A program made the translations under genes and the position numbers. This document shows positions 18,609-27,548 of a stretch of 64,000 nucleotides of DNA, piece by piece. The stretch comes from Parvibaculum sedimenti. GTDB taxonomy: Bacteria; Pseudomonadota; Alphaproteobacteria; Parvibaculales; Parvibaculaceae. Every line of letters starts with the position of its first letter. Within the stretch, counting starts at the first letter, position 1. A model generated the notes under the pieces. It was not told the DNA's origin. It worked only from the letters and a program-made list of their open reading frames with translations, and ran no database searches. The stretch is taken from contig NZ_WESC01000002.1 of the NCBI RefSeq assembly GCF_009184905.1, positions 292,850 through 356,849 of the forward strand, written 5' to 3'.

Positions 18609-19988
18609 CTACTCGATCGCGGTCGCCCGCTCCTCGCGCACAAAGGAGAGCATGGCGATACCGAGCACGATCAGCGGCACCACCACCATCAATCCAATGC
18701 GTTGGCTCCCGCTCAAGGACGTCACAAGGCCGATGAGCAAGGGCGCGACGAAGGTCGTCGCCTTGCCTGCCAGCGAATAGAGCCCGAAGAACTCCGTCAT
18801 CATTTCGATCGGTGCAATGCGTGCAAGCATGGTGCGGCTCGACGCGATGGTTGGGCCCGCCATCAGCGCGAAGAAGGCTATGGTGATAAGGAAGCCCTGT
18901 TGCGGCAGCGTCGTGAAAGGCTTCGCGTCCGGCGCGACATCGACGTGAATGAAAAAGAAAATCTGGTCGCGGTCAAAGGACATCAACACCAGAAAAGCGA
19001 CCAGCGCCAGCGCCAGCGAAACCATCAGCGTCTTCTTCGAACCGAAACGCTGATCCGTCCATCCGCCGGCAAAGGCGCCGAGCGCTGCAAAAAGCGTCGC
19101 CCAGACACCATAGACCGCCATCTCCATCGCGCCCCAGTGGAAGATCGAGGCCGCGAGAATGCCGCCGAAAACGAAGATCGCACTCATGCCGTCATAAAAG
19201 GCCAGGCGCGAAACGAGATAGAGCGCAACATTCCGGAAGTGCCACGCCTTGCTGATCGTATGGCCGAGGCGGACGATGCCGGCCTTGGCCGCCTCCACGC
19301 GCGAGAGGCCGCGATGCTTCTGATCGGGAACGATCAAAAGCAACGGCAGCATGAAGACGACGAACCAGGTGCCCGAGATCGGCCCAACGATGCGATCCGT
19401 CTCATGCGCCTCCTTCGAAAGTCCAAAGAGGGGCGCATCGGGAATGAAGGAGGTATGCACCACGCCCGGCAATTGCAGGCAGATGAGCACGATCACAAGC
19501 GCGACGATGGCTGCGAGCTGTCCCACACCGATGCCGATACCGGAGAGAAGCCCGATGCGTCGCTCCGAGGCGATGGTGGGCAACATCGCATTCGCAAAGA
19601 TGATCGCGAATTCCATGCCGACCGAGGCGACGATGAGCGAGAGCATGATCGGCAACACCGGCGACCCGGGCACCGCGATCCATAGGCCGAAGCAGCCCAA
19701 CGCGCAGAAGATCGTGAAGAAGGTGATCCAGGGTTTGCGCGGGCCGGCCGCATCAGCCATCGCGCCGAGAAGCGGGCTCGACAATGCGATGATGATGCCA
19801 GCAATCGCCTGGGTATAACCCCAGATCGCCTGACCCTTCACCGGATCGCCAACCACCGTGGCAGTGAGATAAGGCGCAAAGAGAAAAATTGTGACGAGAG
19901 AAAAATAGGGCTGGTTCGCCCATTCATAGCAAACCCATGCGGCCTGCGCGAGCGTGGACGCAGGCTCGCGCTCTGTACGTGTGGTCAA
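18609..19988 (-). CDS. MFS transporter, UMF1/Atg22-like (second of a tandem pair)
   Basis: 459 residues with about 12 hydrophobic segments. It resembles the UMF1 family (Atg22-like permeases): the N-terminal YEWANQPYFSLVTIFLFAPYL, then PVKGQAIWGYTQAIAG and GAMADAAGPRKPW (the MFS loop 2-3 motif). The last residues are VREERATAIE. It is a clear paralogue of the preceding gene, with a 4-base ATGA overlap between them (19985-19988), so they are translationally coupled. Fungal Atg22 exports amino acids from the vacuole; the bacterial substrate is unknown. Confidence 0.88.
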   Translation of the reverse strand: MTTRTEREPASTLAQAAWVCYEWANQPYFSLVTIFLFAPYLTATVVGDPVKGQAIWGYTQAIAGIIIALSSPLLGAMADAAGPRKPWITFFTIFCALGCFGLWIAVPGSPVLPIMLSLIVASVGMEFAIIFANAMLPTIASERRIGLLSGIGIGVGQLAAIVALVIVLICLQLPGVVHTSFIPDAPLFGLSKEAHETDRIVGPISGTWFVVFMLPLLLIVPDQKHRGLSRVEAAKAGIVRLGHTISKAWHFRNVALYLVSRLAFYDGMSAIFVFGGILAASIFHWGAMEMAVYGVWATLFAALGAFAGGWTDQRFGSKKTLMVSLALALVAFLVLMSFDRDQIFFFIHVDVAPDAKPFTTLPQQGFLITIAFFALMAGPTIASSRTMLARIAPIEMMTEFFGLYSLAGKATTFVAPLLIGLVTSLSGSQRIGLMVVVPLIVLGIAMLSFVREERATAIE

Positions 19989-21451
19989 TCGATTGCCTCC
20001 GCGCGTTCTTCACGTACAAAGAACATACCGATAAGCCCCAAGACAAGAAGAACAAGCACGGATGCAAAGCCAGCCCGCTGGCTCTCGAAGAAATCCGTTG
20101 CAAAGCCCACCAGCGTCGGCCCGAGAAAGGCCGTCGCCGTTCCCGACAACGCATAAATGCCGAAAAATTCCGACATCTTGGTGACGGGTGCGATGCGGGC
20201 GAGCATGGTGCGGCTGTTGGCATAGGCTGCGGTGATACAGATGGCGATGAGCAGAACCACCATCAGATAAAGAAGCTCGGGCAGCGTGCGGAAAAATGGC
20301 AGGCTCCAGAGCGGTGGCGTCGCGGGATCATGCGGCCAGAAAAAGAAGAGTTCGGTCGGCGTGATCGAAACCGCGAGGACGACGCCCAGCGCCGTGCCGC
20401 CGATGGAAATAATGATGGCGCGTTTCGAGCCGAACCTGTCGTCAAGCCAGCCGCCGAAAATGCCGCCCCCGACCGCAAAGATCGAAAGCACAATGCCATA
20501 GATGGTGAGCGTCAGCGCATTCCAGTGGAAAACGCCCGCCGCATAGACGCCGCCGAAAACCAGCACCGCCGTCTTGCCGTCATTGTAGAACATGCGTGCG
20601 ATGAGATAGGCGGCCACGTTGCGATATTGGCGAAGCTTCAGCACCGTCTTGACGACTGTGCGAAGCCCGCGCCTGATCGCGACAGCCACGGGCACGCCCT
20701 CGCCCTTCACATCCGGCGTCCAGAGAAGAAGCGGCAGCGTGAAGAGCGCCATCCAGATAGCGCAGATCGGCCCGGCGATGCGACTGTTCTCGAAAGCGTT
20801 CACGTCGATGCCGAAAAGCGCCTTGGCCGGAATGAAACTCCAGCCGACCATGCCGGGCAACATGAAGGCCCAGAGCATGAAGCAAAGGATGAGCAGCGCG
20901 CCCGCATTGCCGAGCGCAAGGCCGAGGCCTGAAAGAAACCCGATGCGCTCATGCGGCGCGACCGCAGGCAGCATCGAATTGTGAAACACCGCGGAAAATT
21001 CAAACGCGACTGAGACGGCGACGACCAGCGCCGCGATAGCGAGGATGGAAAGCCCCTGCCCCCCCGGCAGCGCCCACCAGAGCGCGAAGGTTGCGGGCAC
21101 CATGATGGCAACGAAGAAAGCGATCCACGGCTTGCGCTTTCCGCCCGTATCCGCAATCGCGCCGAGCACGGGGCCGAGCGCTGCGATGAAGAAGCCCGCA
21201 ATGCCGTTGATATGGCCCCAGATCGCCTGCCCTCTCACCGGATCGCCGACGACGACATTCGAGAAATACGGCGAGAAAATGTAGATGGTGATGAGGATCA
21301 CGTAAGGATTGCGCGCCCATTCGAAAAGCGCCCAGCTCCACTGACCCTTGCCGTCCGCCGCCGCGTCGCCGGTCGCCGACAGGCCATGAGGGGGATGCGG
21401 ATCGTTTTCAAACGCCTCGCGCACTTCCGCCAGCTTCTCGATCACATCCAC
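19985..21451 (-). CDS. MFS transporter, UMF1/Atg22-like (first of a tandem pair)
   Basis: 488 residues, about 12 transmembrane segments. It shares with its neighbour the FEWARNPYVILITIYIFSPYF N-terminal block (key residues E-W-A-N-P-Y), PVRGQAIWGH, GAIADTGGKRKPW and a C-terminal VREERAEAID tail. It carries about 35 extra N-terminal residues (VIEKLAEVREAFENDPHPPHG) that may be cytoplasmic. The two proteins may form a heteromer or divide substrates; this is inference. The gap to the divergent MFS gene (21452-21639) holds both promoters and no gene. Confidence 0.88.
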   Translation of the reverse strand: MDVIEKLAEVREAFENDPHPPHGLSATGDAAADGKGQWSWALFEWARNPYVILITIYIFSPYFSNVVVGDPVRGQAIWGHINGIAGFFIAALGPVLGAIADTGGKRKPWIAFFVAIMVPATFALWWALPGGQGLSILAIAALVVAVSVAFEFSAVFHNSMLPAVAPHERIGFLSGLGLALGNAGALLILCFMLWAFMLPGMVGWSFIPAKALFGIDVNAFENSRIAGPICAIWMALFTLPLLLWTPDVKGEGVPVAVAIRRGLRTVVKTVLKLRQYRNVAAYLIARMFYNDGKTAVLVFGGVYAAGVFHWNALTLTIYGIVLSIFAVGGGIFGGWLDDRFGSKRAIIISIGGTALGVVLAVSITPTELFFFWPHDPATPPLWSLPFFRTLPELLYLMVVLLIAICITAAYANSRTMLARIAPVTKMSEFFGIYALSGTATAFLGPTLVGFATDFFESQRAGFASVLVLLVLGLIGMFFVREERAEAID

Positions 21452-21639
21452 AGAACGTCCTCCTCGCTCGCCGCGAACGCGGAGGTGCTTCTGACGATCC
21501 GGAGATCACGGCCCTTTCCTGCGTCGCGGCGGGGATTGGAGCATAAAGCGGGCGGACAGGAAAGGCGGGAGCCATTGCGCGAAGCGGCGAAGTCTTTAAT
21601 CTCCGCGAGATCGCTGACAAGACTTGCAGAGGGGGGAGC

Positions 21640-22896
21640 ATGTCGATCCTGTCGGACCTTCGGACGCTGACGCCGAAACAGAGAAACACCGTCCTTGCGA
21701 GCTATCTCGGCTGGACGCTTGACGCCTTCGACTTCTTCATCCTCGTATTCGTGCTGAAGGATGTGGCGGCGGAATTCTCGACCAGCGTCAAAACGGTCAG
21801 CTACGCCATCGCACTCACATTGATGATGCGGCCCGTCGGCGCGCTGGTCTTCGGCCTCGCGGCCGACCGCTTTGGACGCCGCCCCGTCCTGATGGCGAAC
21901 GTGCTCTTCTATTCCGTGATGGAATTACTGTCGGGTTTCGCGCCTTCCATGACGGCCCTCCTCATCCTGCGCGTGCTTTTCGGCATCGCCATGGGCGGTG
22001 AATGGGGCATCGGCGCTTCGCTTGCGATGGAGTCGATCCCGCCGCGCCTGCGTGGGCCCGTTTCGGGCCTGCTGCAGACGGGCTACCCCACCGGCTATCT
22101 CATCGCCTCTGTCGTCTTCGGCCTTTTCTTCGAGCAGATCGGCTGGCGCGGCATGTTCATTCTGGGCGCGGCACCCGCCCTTCTCGTCCTCTATATCCGC
22201 CGGGGCGTCGAGGAATCGCCGGTCTTCCTTGCCCATGCGGAAAAGCGCGCCGAGGGAATCATCGCCCATGCGAAAGACATGGCGCGCATTGGCCGGAAAC
22301 ACATCTGGCTCTTCCTCTATTCCATTCTGCTGATGGCAGCCTTCAACGCTTTCAGCCACGGTACGCAGGATCTCTACCCGACCTTCCTGCGCGAACAGCA
22401 TTCTTTCGACGCACATTCCGTCGGCATCATCGTCGTCATCGGAAATATCGGCGCGATCATCGGCGGCCTCACCTCCGGCACGCTTTCGGAGCGCTTCGGC
22501 CGCCGGCGAATGATCGCCACCATGGCGCTGCTGGCGCTGCCGGTCATTCCGCTCTGGGCCTATTCCTCCACGCCCATATTCCTCGCGATCGGTGCATTCC
22601 TGATCCAGATCGCGGTGCAGGGCGCATGGGGCATCGTGCCCGCCCATCTGAACGAGTTGTCGCCGAACGAGGTGCGCGGCACCTTTCCGGGCTTTGCCTA
22701 TCAGCTTGGAAATCTGATCGTGTCGCTGGCCGCGCCGCTACAGGCGGCGCTGGCGGAGGGACGGGGCGGCGACTACAGCTTCGCGCTGGCCTCCGTCGCG
22801 GCGAGTGTTGCCGTTGTGCTCGCGCTCCTCGCGACGCTCGGCGTCGAGAAGCGCGGCGTCGCCTTCACAACGACGACGCCTCCGCCTGTCGACTGA
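21640..22896 (+). CDS. MFS transporter, sialate/lactate proton-symporter (SHS)-like
   Basis: 418 residues, 12 predicted transmembrane segments. The start SYLGWTLDAFDFFILVFVLKDVA with the paired Asp (D-A-F-D) in helix 1 is typical of the SHS group of carboxylate:proton symporters (JEN1, NanT-like). ADRFGRRPVL is the MFS loop 2-3 motif, and GGEWGIGASLAMESIP is a family block in helix 4-5. A monocarboxylate such as lactate or pyruvate is likely but unproven. The gene starts after GGGGGGAGC. Its last 32 bases overlap the 3' end of the convergent GT87 gene. Confidence 0.88.
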   Translation: MSILSDLRTLTPKQRNTVLASYLGWTLDAFDFFILVFVLKDVAAEFSTSVKTVSYAIALTLMMRPVGALVFGLAADRFGRRPVLMANVLFYSVMELLSGFAPSMTALLILRVLFGIAMGGEWGIGASLAMESIPPRLRGPVSGLLQTGYPTGYLIASVVFGLFFEQIGWRGMFILGAAPALLVLYIRRGVEESPVFLAHAEKRAEGIIAHAKDMARIGRKHIWLFLYSILLMAAFNAFSHGTQDLYPTFLREQHSFDAHSVGIIVVIGNIGAIIGGLTSGTLSERFGRRRMIATMALLALPVIPLWAYSSTPIFLAIGAFLIQIAVQGAWGIVPAHLNELSPNEVRGTFPGFAYQLGNLIVSLAAPLQAALAEGRGGDYSFALASVAASVAVVLALLATLGVEKRGVAFTTTTPPPVD

Positions 22897-24055
22897 GCGC
22901 GCGGCGCACCGAGAAGCCAAGGGCGAGAAGAAGCAGCGGAAAGCCGATCTGGAGATGCGTCGCGCCCGCAAGCGGCGCCGCAATCGCCGGCACGCCGTAA
23001 AGCGCAACAAGGGCGATCTTTTCGTTCCGCGTCGCGCCGCGATCCACCATGTCGCTCGCGAGAATGGCGAGCGGAACGGCGAGGATCGCGAATTCGTAGT
23101 CAAAGATATAGGGCGTGAGCAGCAGCGTCGCCGAAACGAGAACGGCGAAAGCGAGCCGCGTCGGGCCTTGCCGGTACCAGACCCAGGCCACCGCGGCAGC
23201 GGCCCCGGCCGCCGTCAGAATCTGCGCGGCATAGGCAAGCATCGCAGGCACCCCGAGCATGCGCAGGAAAATGAAAGCGCTCGGCATCTTGCCCCAGGGC
23301 AGGAAGCCCGACTCCATGATCTGACGCACGACCGGCGCATCCTTGAAAAAGGCGAGCCACAGATCGACGCCGAAGACGAGCGTCGCGACCAGCGCGAAAG
23401 CTGCCGCCGTCGCGCCGGTGATGAAGAAGAGACGCCATTGACGCGACGCGATAAGCGCCACCGGGATGAGAAGGCCGAATTGCGGTTTGAAGGCCAGAAG
23501 GCCGAGCAGCACGCCCGCCAGTGCCGGGCGCCGTTCCATAGCCAGAACCGCGCCCGCGAAAAGGGCAGCCGACAGAAACGAGTTCTGGCCGTGAAAGGCG
23601 CAGATGAAGACCCCGGGAAAGGCGACGAGGAGAATTGTGGCTTCCTTCAGCTTCAGCAGCCGCCCACAGGTGATCACGTAAAGCGCGAGCGTGCCGAAGG
23701 TGAAGACGAGATAGGAAACGAGATAAGGCAGAAGCGCGAGCGGCGCGGCAAGGAGCTGGAAGGTCGGCGGATAGTGCCAGAGGAAGATGCTCTGGCCGGC
23801 CGGCACGGCAATGCGCTGCGCGGCGAATATCTTCTGAAAGTCGAACGCGTCGGCCGCATGCCCCTGAAGCGTCAGCAGCGAGGCGCTCCAGAAGGTGATG
23901 AAATCATAGCCAAGCGGCTTGCCGAAAACGTCGATGAGCGCGGTCGAGCTTGCGACGACAGCGATGGCGGCAAGAAGATAGATGAGGAGCGAAAGGCGCG
24001 GATAGACGCGCATGCGCTCTTCGTCAAACAGCGTCTCAATCGGTATGGCGCTCAA
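22865..24055 (-). CDS. GT87-type (DUF2029) polyprenol-linked mannosyltransferase-like membrane protein
   Basis: 396 residues, about 9-10 hydrophobic segments. The block YDFITFWSASLLTLQGHAADAFD near 49-71 (key residues D-F...W-A...G-A-D) and the WHYPPTFQL segment match GT87 glycosyltransferases such as mycobacterial PimE relatives, which use polyprenyl-phosphate sugars in the outer leaflet of the inner membrane. The early Asp is the probable catalytic base. It is a single gene, convergent with the SHS transporter. The acceptor is unknown. The 84 bases to ychJ hold nothing obvious. Confidence 0.82.
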   Translation of the reverse strand: MSAIPIETLFDEERMRVYPRLSLLIYLLAAIAVVASSTALIDVFGKPLGYDFITFWSASLLTLQGHAADAFDFQKIFAAQRIAVPAGQSIFLWHYPPTFQLLAAPLALLPYLVSYLVFTFGTLALYVITCGRLLKLKEATILLVAFPGVFICAFHGQNSFLSAALFAGAVLAMERRPALAGVLLGLLAFKPQFGLLIPVALIASRQWRLFFITGATAAAFALVATLVFGVDLWLAFFKDAPVVRQIMESGFLPWGKMPSAFIFLRMLGVPAMLAYAAQILTAAGAAAAVAWVWYRQGPTRLAFAVLVSATLLLTPYIFDYEFAILAVPLAILASDMVDRGATRNEKIALVALYGVPAIAAPLAGATHLQIGFPLLLLALGFSVRRALSRQAEASSL

Positions 24056-24139
24056 GACTGTCTCCCCTGTCGCCGCATGATGCGCGGCACGGGACGAGAC
24101 TAGACACCGCCTCTTTCCAAATTCTTTACCGAGACCGGT

Positions 24140-24628
24140 TCAGGCGGCCAGCCCGCAGCACTTCTTGTACTTCTTGCCCGATCCGCAGCTGCAGGGATCG
24201 TTGCGGCCGATTTTCTCGACGCGGCGCGGGCGGGTGCCGCCGATGCCGTCGATATAGTACCAGCGGCCATCTTTCTTGCCGAAATGGCCCGTTTCGTGAT
24301 GCACCTGATCCTGGCCGTTCTGGCGGAAGAGAGCCACGAATTCGACATAGCCATCGGTATCGCCCGCGCCGCCCGCGTCGACGGAGCGGATCTGGAGGCC
24401 CGGCCATTCGCTCGATGTCGCCCAGCGCAGCGCCGCCTCCCGGTCGAAGTCGTCGCGCGTGCCGGGCATCAACGTCTCTTCAAGGTAATCGACATTCGCG
24501 GTCGCAAAGGCCGAATAACGCGAGCGCATCAGGGCTTCCGCCTTGGGCGGCAGGGCCGCGCCGGAGAGATAAGGGCCGCAGCATTCGGCAAGGGTTTTGC
24601 CGGACTGGCAGGGACAGGCTTGGCTCAT
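24140..24628 (-). CDS. YchJ-family SEC-C motif protein
   Basis: 162 residues: an N-terminal SEC-C zinc motif ([13 protein letters not shown], residues 5-17), a central NTF2-like domain with [11 protein letters not shown] and [19 protein letters not shown], and a C-terminal second SEC-C motif ([13 protein letters not shown]). This is the complete YchJ layout. SEC-C motifs resemble the zinc tail of SecA, but the function of YchJ is not established. Single gene on minus; nothing of note between it and the next small membrane gene. Confidence 0.93.
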   Translation of the reverse strand: MSQACPCQSGKTLAECCGPYLSGAALPPKAEALMRSRYSAFATANVDYLEETLMPGTRDDFDREAALRWATSSEWPGLQIRSVDAGGAGDTDGYVEFVALFRQNGQDQVHHETGHFGKKDGRWYYIDGIGGTRPRRVEKIGRNDPCSCGSGKKYKKCCGLAA

Positions 24629-24744
24629 GGCGGCAACTCCGCTCCACTCGATTGCGATGCGCTGGCTCTATGCAACGCTTCCCGCTGAATGACAAGCCGC
24701 AAGATGCCCGGCCAGGAAGACCGCAGGGGCTCCCTTCCGATTTT

Positions 24745-24966
24745 TCAGCCGAAACGCCGACCTGTGACCGGGTGCCCCGCTATGAGCGTCACGAGATGGG
24801 CCCCAATGACGAGCATGATCGCGACTGCGAAAATGGCGACGTAATTATAGTCGATGAGCCTGACCTTGAGCGGATCGGGCGGCCGCCCGGCGCGCACCAG
24901 CGAAAGACCCGCGACCGCGCCTGCACCCAGAAAGGCCGCCACAGTGGTAATGAGTTCAATGGACAT
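24745..24966 (-). CDS. Small two-helix membrane protein, hypothetical (73 aa)
   Basis: 73 residues with two hydrophobic segments (about 6-24 and 43-65) separated by a charged loop RAGRPPDPLKVRLIDYNY, suggesting an inner-membrane hairpin. The stop is 116 bases upstream of ychJ, and the codons are G/C-biased like real genes here. It lies downstream of the HExxH gene on the same strand, with a 207-base gap that carries no clear terminator, so it could be a distal gene of that transcript or independent. I do not recognise the family. Confidence 0.65.
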   Translation of the reverse strand: MSIELITTVAAFLGAGAVAGLSLVRAGRPPDPLKVRLIDYNYVAIFAVAIMLVIGAHLVTLIAGHPVTGRRFG

Positions 24967-25173
24967 TTCCCGCCCGCCGCGCTTTCAAACTGTTAGTGCC
25001 AAATCCTCGCAAGGATACGCAACGGAACGCCCGACGCTATCCCGGATTCGCGAGTGAGCGGATGTTAAGTCCGGAAGCGGGCGGATGCAGCACCTTGTAT
25101 GTTCATAAAGAAAGCAAATGAGGCTCTTGCCTCGTCCTCGCGGCGGCGAGTACGGAGCACTCCCCTGCACGGC

Positions 25174-26160
25174 TCAAGCCACGCCAAGCCCCGACATATA
25201 GGCCCGCGCACCCGCCATCAGGGCTTCGCCCGTCGCCGAGAGGCGCCCATATCGAGCCACGATCTCATAGCCCTTCTCAAAGTTCTCCCTGTCCGAAGAG
25301 GCCGCCGCAGCGGCCGCCGCGCGCATTTCTTCGTCGAGAGGCGGAGAGGCCGCCAGCCGTGTCATCGCCCAATGCATGCGCGCCGACACGTAGGTCGCGT
25401 GATAAATGCCATCCATGGGCCGGGGATCGAGACGCAGCGGCGAGGGATAGAGTTCGTCATCGTCGTTGAAAACCAGCGGCTCGTCGAAGGTGAAGCCGAA
25501 AAGCAGTGAGTGCGCCGATTCATGGGCCAGCACTTCCGCCACCGCGACCGGCGTTGGATGAAATTTGGGATTGAGGAAGAGAAGCCCCCAAAGCTGATAG
25601 GCCGACGCACCATCAAACTGAAGCGGCGCTCCATCCGGGCTTGTCGCCAGAACCACCTCGCGAACCAGCGCGCCGATTTCTCCGGCAAGCTCGGGAAGCG
25701 CCCCATTGAGAAGCTCATAGCCTGCGTCGAACCGCCCTCTGAAATTCTCGACGGCCTCCGGGGCGGGCGGCTGAAAGAGGTCCGTCATCTCCGGGCCGAT
25801 ACGCCGGCGATAAAGATCGCATTCCGCATCTACCGCCGGTGCCGCCATTGCACGAACGACGAAGCCAGGCCCGGCTGGCTTCGTCTTCAGGATGTTCTGA
25901 AATGCACACGAAGCCGCTTCGTCGCGCTCATCGAGAAGCGCCAGAACCAGTTCGTAATACCAGCCGAATATGCCCGGTGAAAACCGGACGCCATTTCTCA
26001 GCTTCAAAATAACGGTCGCAAGCTGCGCAACATCGAAGCTGGGAACGCTGGCAAGCTGCTCTGAAATATGTTCCAGACTGTCGGCCAGCCCCATATGCAT
26101 TCTGAGATCGAGCGCGACCGCGCGATCGGCATCTGGTTCAAATGCGTGAAACGCCTTCAT
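25174..26160 (-). CDS. HExxH protein, candidate 2-oxoglutarate-type peptide beta-hydroxylase
   Basis: 328 residues. The metal motif HESAH lies at 213-217 within VAEVLAHESAHSLLFG; a further conserved His is at 254 in GIYHATYVSAR, spaced as a third metal ligand. A tryptophan-rich LWGLLFLNPKF (190-200) precedes it. This matches my recollection of the HExxH family (TIGR04267 type) found next to modified peptides and recently shown to be iron/2-oxoglutarate peptide beta-hydroxylases; related proteins were first read as zinc proteases. It lies 66 bases downstream of a 48-codon peptide gene on the same strand, most likely cotranscribed. Alternative reading: an M-type metalloprotease. Confidence 0.75.
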   Translation of the reverse strand: MKAFHAFEPDADRAVALDLRMHMGLADSLEHISEQLASVPSFDVAQLATVILKLRNGVRFSPGIFGWYYELVLALLDERDEAASCAFQNILKTKPAGPGFVVRAMAAPAVDAECDLYRRRIGPEMTDLFQPPAPEAVENFRGRFDAGYELLNGALPELAGEIGALVREVVLATSPDGAPLQFDGASAYQLWGLLFLNPKFHPTPVAVAEVLAHESAHSLLFGFTFDEPLVFNDDDELYPSPLRLDPRPMDGIYHATYVSARMHWAMTRLAASPPLDEEMRAAAAAAASSDRENFEKGYEIVARYGRLSATGEALMAGARAYMSGLGVA

Positions 26161-26226
26161 CCAAACGTCCCGCCGCGCTCAAGGCAGATGAAGATTGGCC
26201 GATGCCTGCGAATAGAAGCTAAGATC

Positions 26227-26373
26227 TCAAAAATCGGCAGGCGGCTTCATGCCAACCTTGACGCCCGGCTTGCCGCCAATCTTTTCGCCGATCTTGGCAC
26301 TGGTGACAGGCTCGCCGGCGGCAACAAGAATTCGGAAACCCAGAAGCTTCGTGAGCTGAAGTTTGACCTGCAT
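26227..26373 (-). CDS. Candidate RiPP precursor peptide (48 aa)
   Basis: An open frame of 48 codons starting MQVKLQLTKLLGFRI, with GGAGG five bases before the ATG at 26373. The N-terminal 20 residues are leader-like (amphipathic, hydrophobic L/V/I pattern). From about 23 on the sequence is a Gly/Lys/Pro/Val-rich tail with repeating K-x-G units (SAKIGEKIGGKPGVKVGM) and ends KPPADF. It sits directly upstream of the HExxH gene and diverges from the ATP-grasp gene. This is the layout of a ribosomally made modified peptide (RiPP) precursor. Only proximity and shape support this; a longer frame with 20 more residues exists upstream but has no ribosome site. Confidence 0.55.
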   Translation of the reverse strand: MQVKLQLTKLLGFRILVAAGEPVTSAKIGEKIGGKPGVKVGMKPPADF

Positions 26374-26471
26374 TTTGTCCTCCACAAAGTGCGAACCTGA
26401 AAAATCTTTAACATTGCCCCCGTGAATAGGCAATGCTCCGGCATCATGTTCGCGCCGCGGAGGCCTTTCTT
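26374..26471. promoter_or_regulatory. Divergent promoter/operator region between precursor peptide and ATP-grasp gene
   Basis: 98 bases between two start codons. A perfect 7-bp inverted repeat CATTGCC (26412-26418) / GGCAATG (26429-26435) with a 10-base spacer is centred here. On the minus strand TTGCCT, a 17-base spacer and TAAAGA form a passable sigma-70-like promoter for the peptide gene, and the operator half-sites overlap it. A shared regulator for both directions is inference. Confidence 0.45.
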
Positions 26472-27434
26472 TTGATCGTTATCGTCACGACAGAAACGCA
26501 TAAATACACTCACGCCGCCCTCGCGGAGTGGTGCAGGCCCGCTGCTCTACAACGTTTCTCATATTGGAAATTGTTCAGAAGGCGCGCTCTTCCGTACGCA
26601 ACTTATATTTTCACCGACTTCGATCGGCTGAGTCCCTGGGAGTTGGAGCTCGCGGCCAAGGCATTCCGGGTGCTTGAAAGCGCGGGCTGCCGAGTACTCA
26701 ACGATCCCGGACGATTTCGCCGCCGCCACGCCTTCCTTCAACTGATGCACCGGAAGAAAATCAACGACTTCCGCAGCTGGAGTCCGGAACTGGACGAAAG
26801 CCCCGGACGCTTTCCCGTATTCCTGAGAACGCAAGCCGCGCATCGCGGCGTACTGGCGGGGCTGCTGCACACGCCGGAGGACGCGCAGCGCGCACTGCAG
26901 GAGGCGCTCACGGCTGGCCACCCCTTGAGCGATCTTCATTTCGTCGAATATGCCGCCGAGCCGACGAACACCGGCATTTTCCGCAAGCTCGCAGCCTACC
27001 GGATCGGCGATACGATCGTTCCCGCGCTGTCGGTGCACAGTCTCGACTGGATTGCAAAATACGGTGCGGCGGTGGCGGAGGCTCAGCAATATGAAGAGGA
27101 ACGGGAATTGCTACGGCAAAACCCCTATGGGAAGCACCTGATGTCGGCCTTCGAAGCCGCGGGCATCGATTACGGGCGCGCGGATTTCGGCATCGTGGGC
27201 GGGAAGCCACAAATCTACGAAATCAATACGAACCCGATGATCGGCGAACTGACCGAACACTGGTCCGATCAACGCCTGGCCAATTCGCGCCATGCCCGCG
27301 ACGCGATGGCGGCGGCCGTGAAGGTACTCGACAGTGCCGTCGGCAAGCCGGCCGTGAGACTGGACGGGGAACCTTTTGCGACACAGTTCCGCAGAGACAG
27401 GCGCCGGTTCTTCATGAGCCCCTGGATGCCTTGA
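26472..27434 (+). CDS. ATP-grasp family ligase (RimK-like)
   Basis: 320 residues from a TTG at 26472 with GCGGAGG seven bases upstream; a longer frame begins at ATG 26433 but has no ribosome site and a non-family N-terminus. The start LIVIVTTETHKYTHAALAEW, the middle block RVLNDPGRFRRRHAFLQLMHRK, and the C-terminal RADFGIVGGKPQIYEINTNPM (key residues D-F-G...E-I-N-T-N-P, the metal-binding Glu and Asn) are hallmarks of the ATP-grasp fold. Relatives form amide bonds on peptides, amino acids or sugars. It faces the precursor peptide gene across a shared promoter. 114 bases separate it from the methyltransferase. Confidence 0.78.
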   Translation: MIVIVTTETHKYTHAALAEWCRPAALQRFSYWKLFRRRALPYATYIFTDFDRLSPWELELAAKAFRVLESAGCRVLNDPGRFRRRHAFLQLMHRKKINDFRSWSPELDESPGRFPVFLRTQAAHRGVLAGLLHTPEDAQRALQEALTAGHPLSDLHFVEYAAEPTNTGIFRKLAAYRIGDTIVPALSVHSLDWIAKYGAAVAEAQQYEEERELLRQNPYGKHLMSAFEAAGIDYGRADFGIVGGKPQIYEINTNPMIGELTEHWSDQRLANSRHARDAMAAAVKVLDSAVGKPAVRLDGEPFATQFRRDRRRFFMSPWMP

Positions 27435-27548
27435 GAGCGGCGGGAAGTCGCACCTCGGGGATCGGTACAAATCCGGATAGGTCTAACGGCGCGCACGAGA
27501 CAACAAATAGCCTATGATCCACCCTATTCTTCTTGGGACGGGCGCTTC

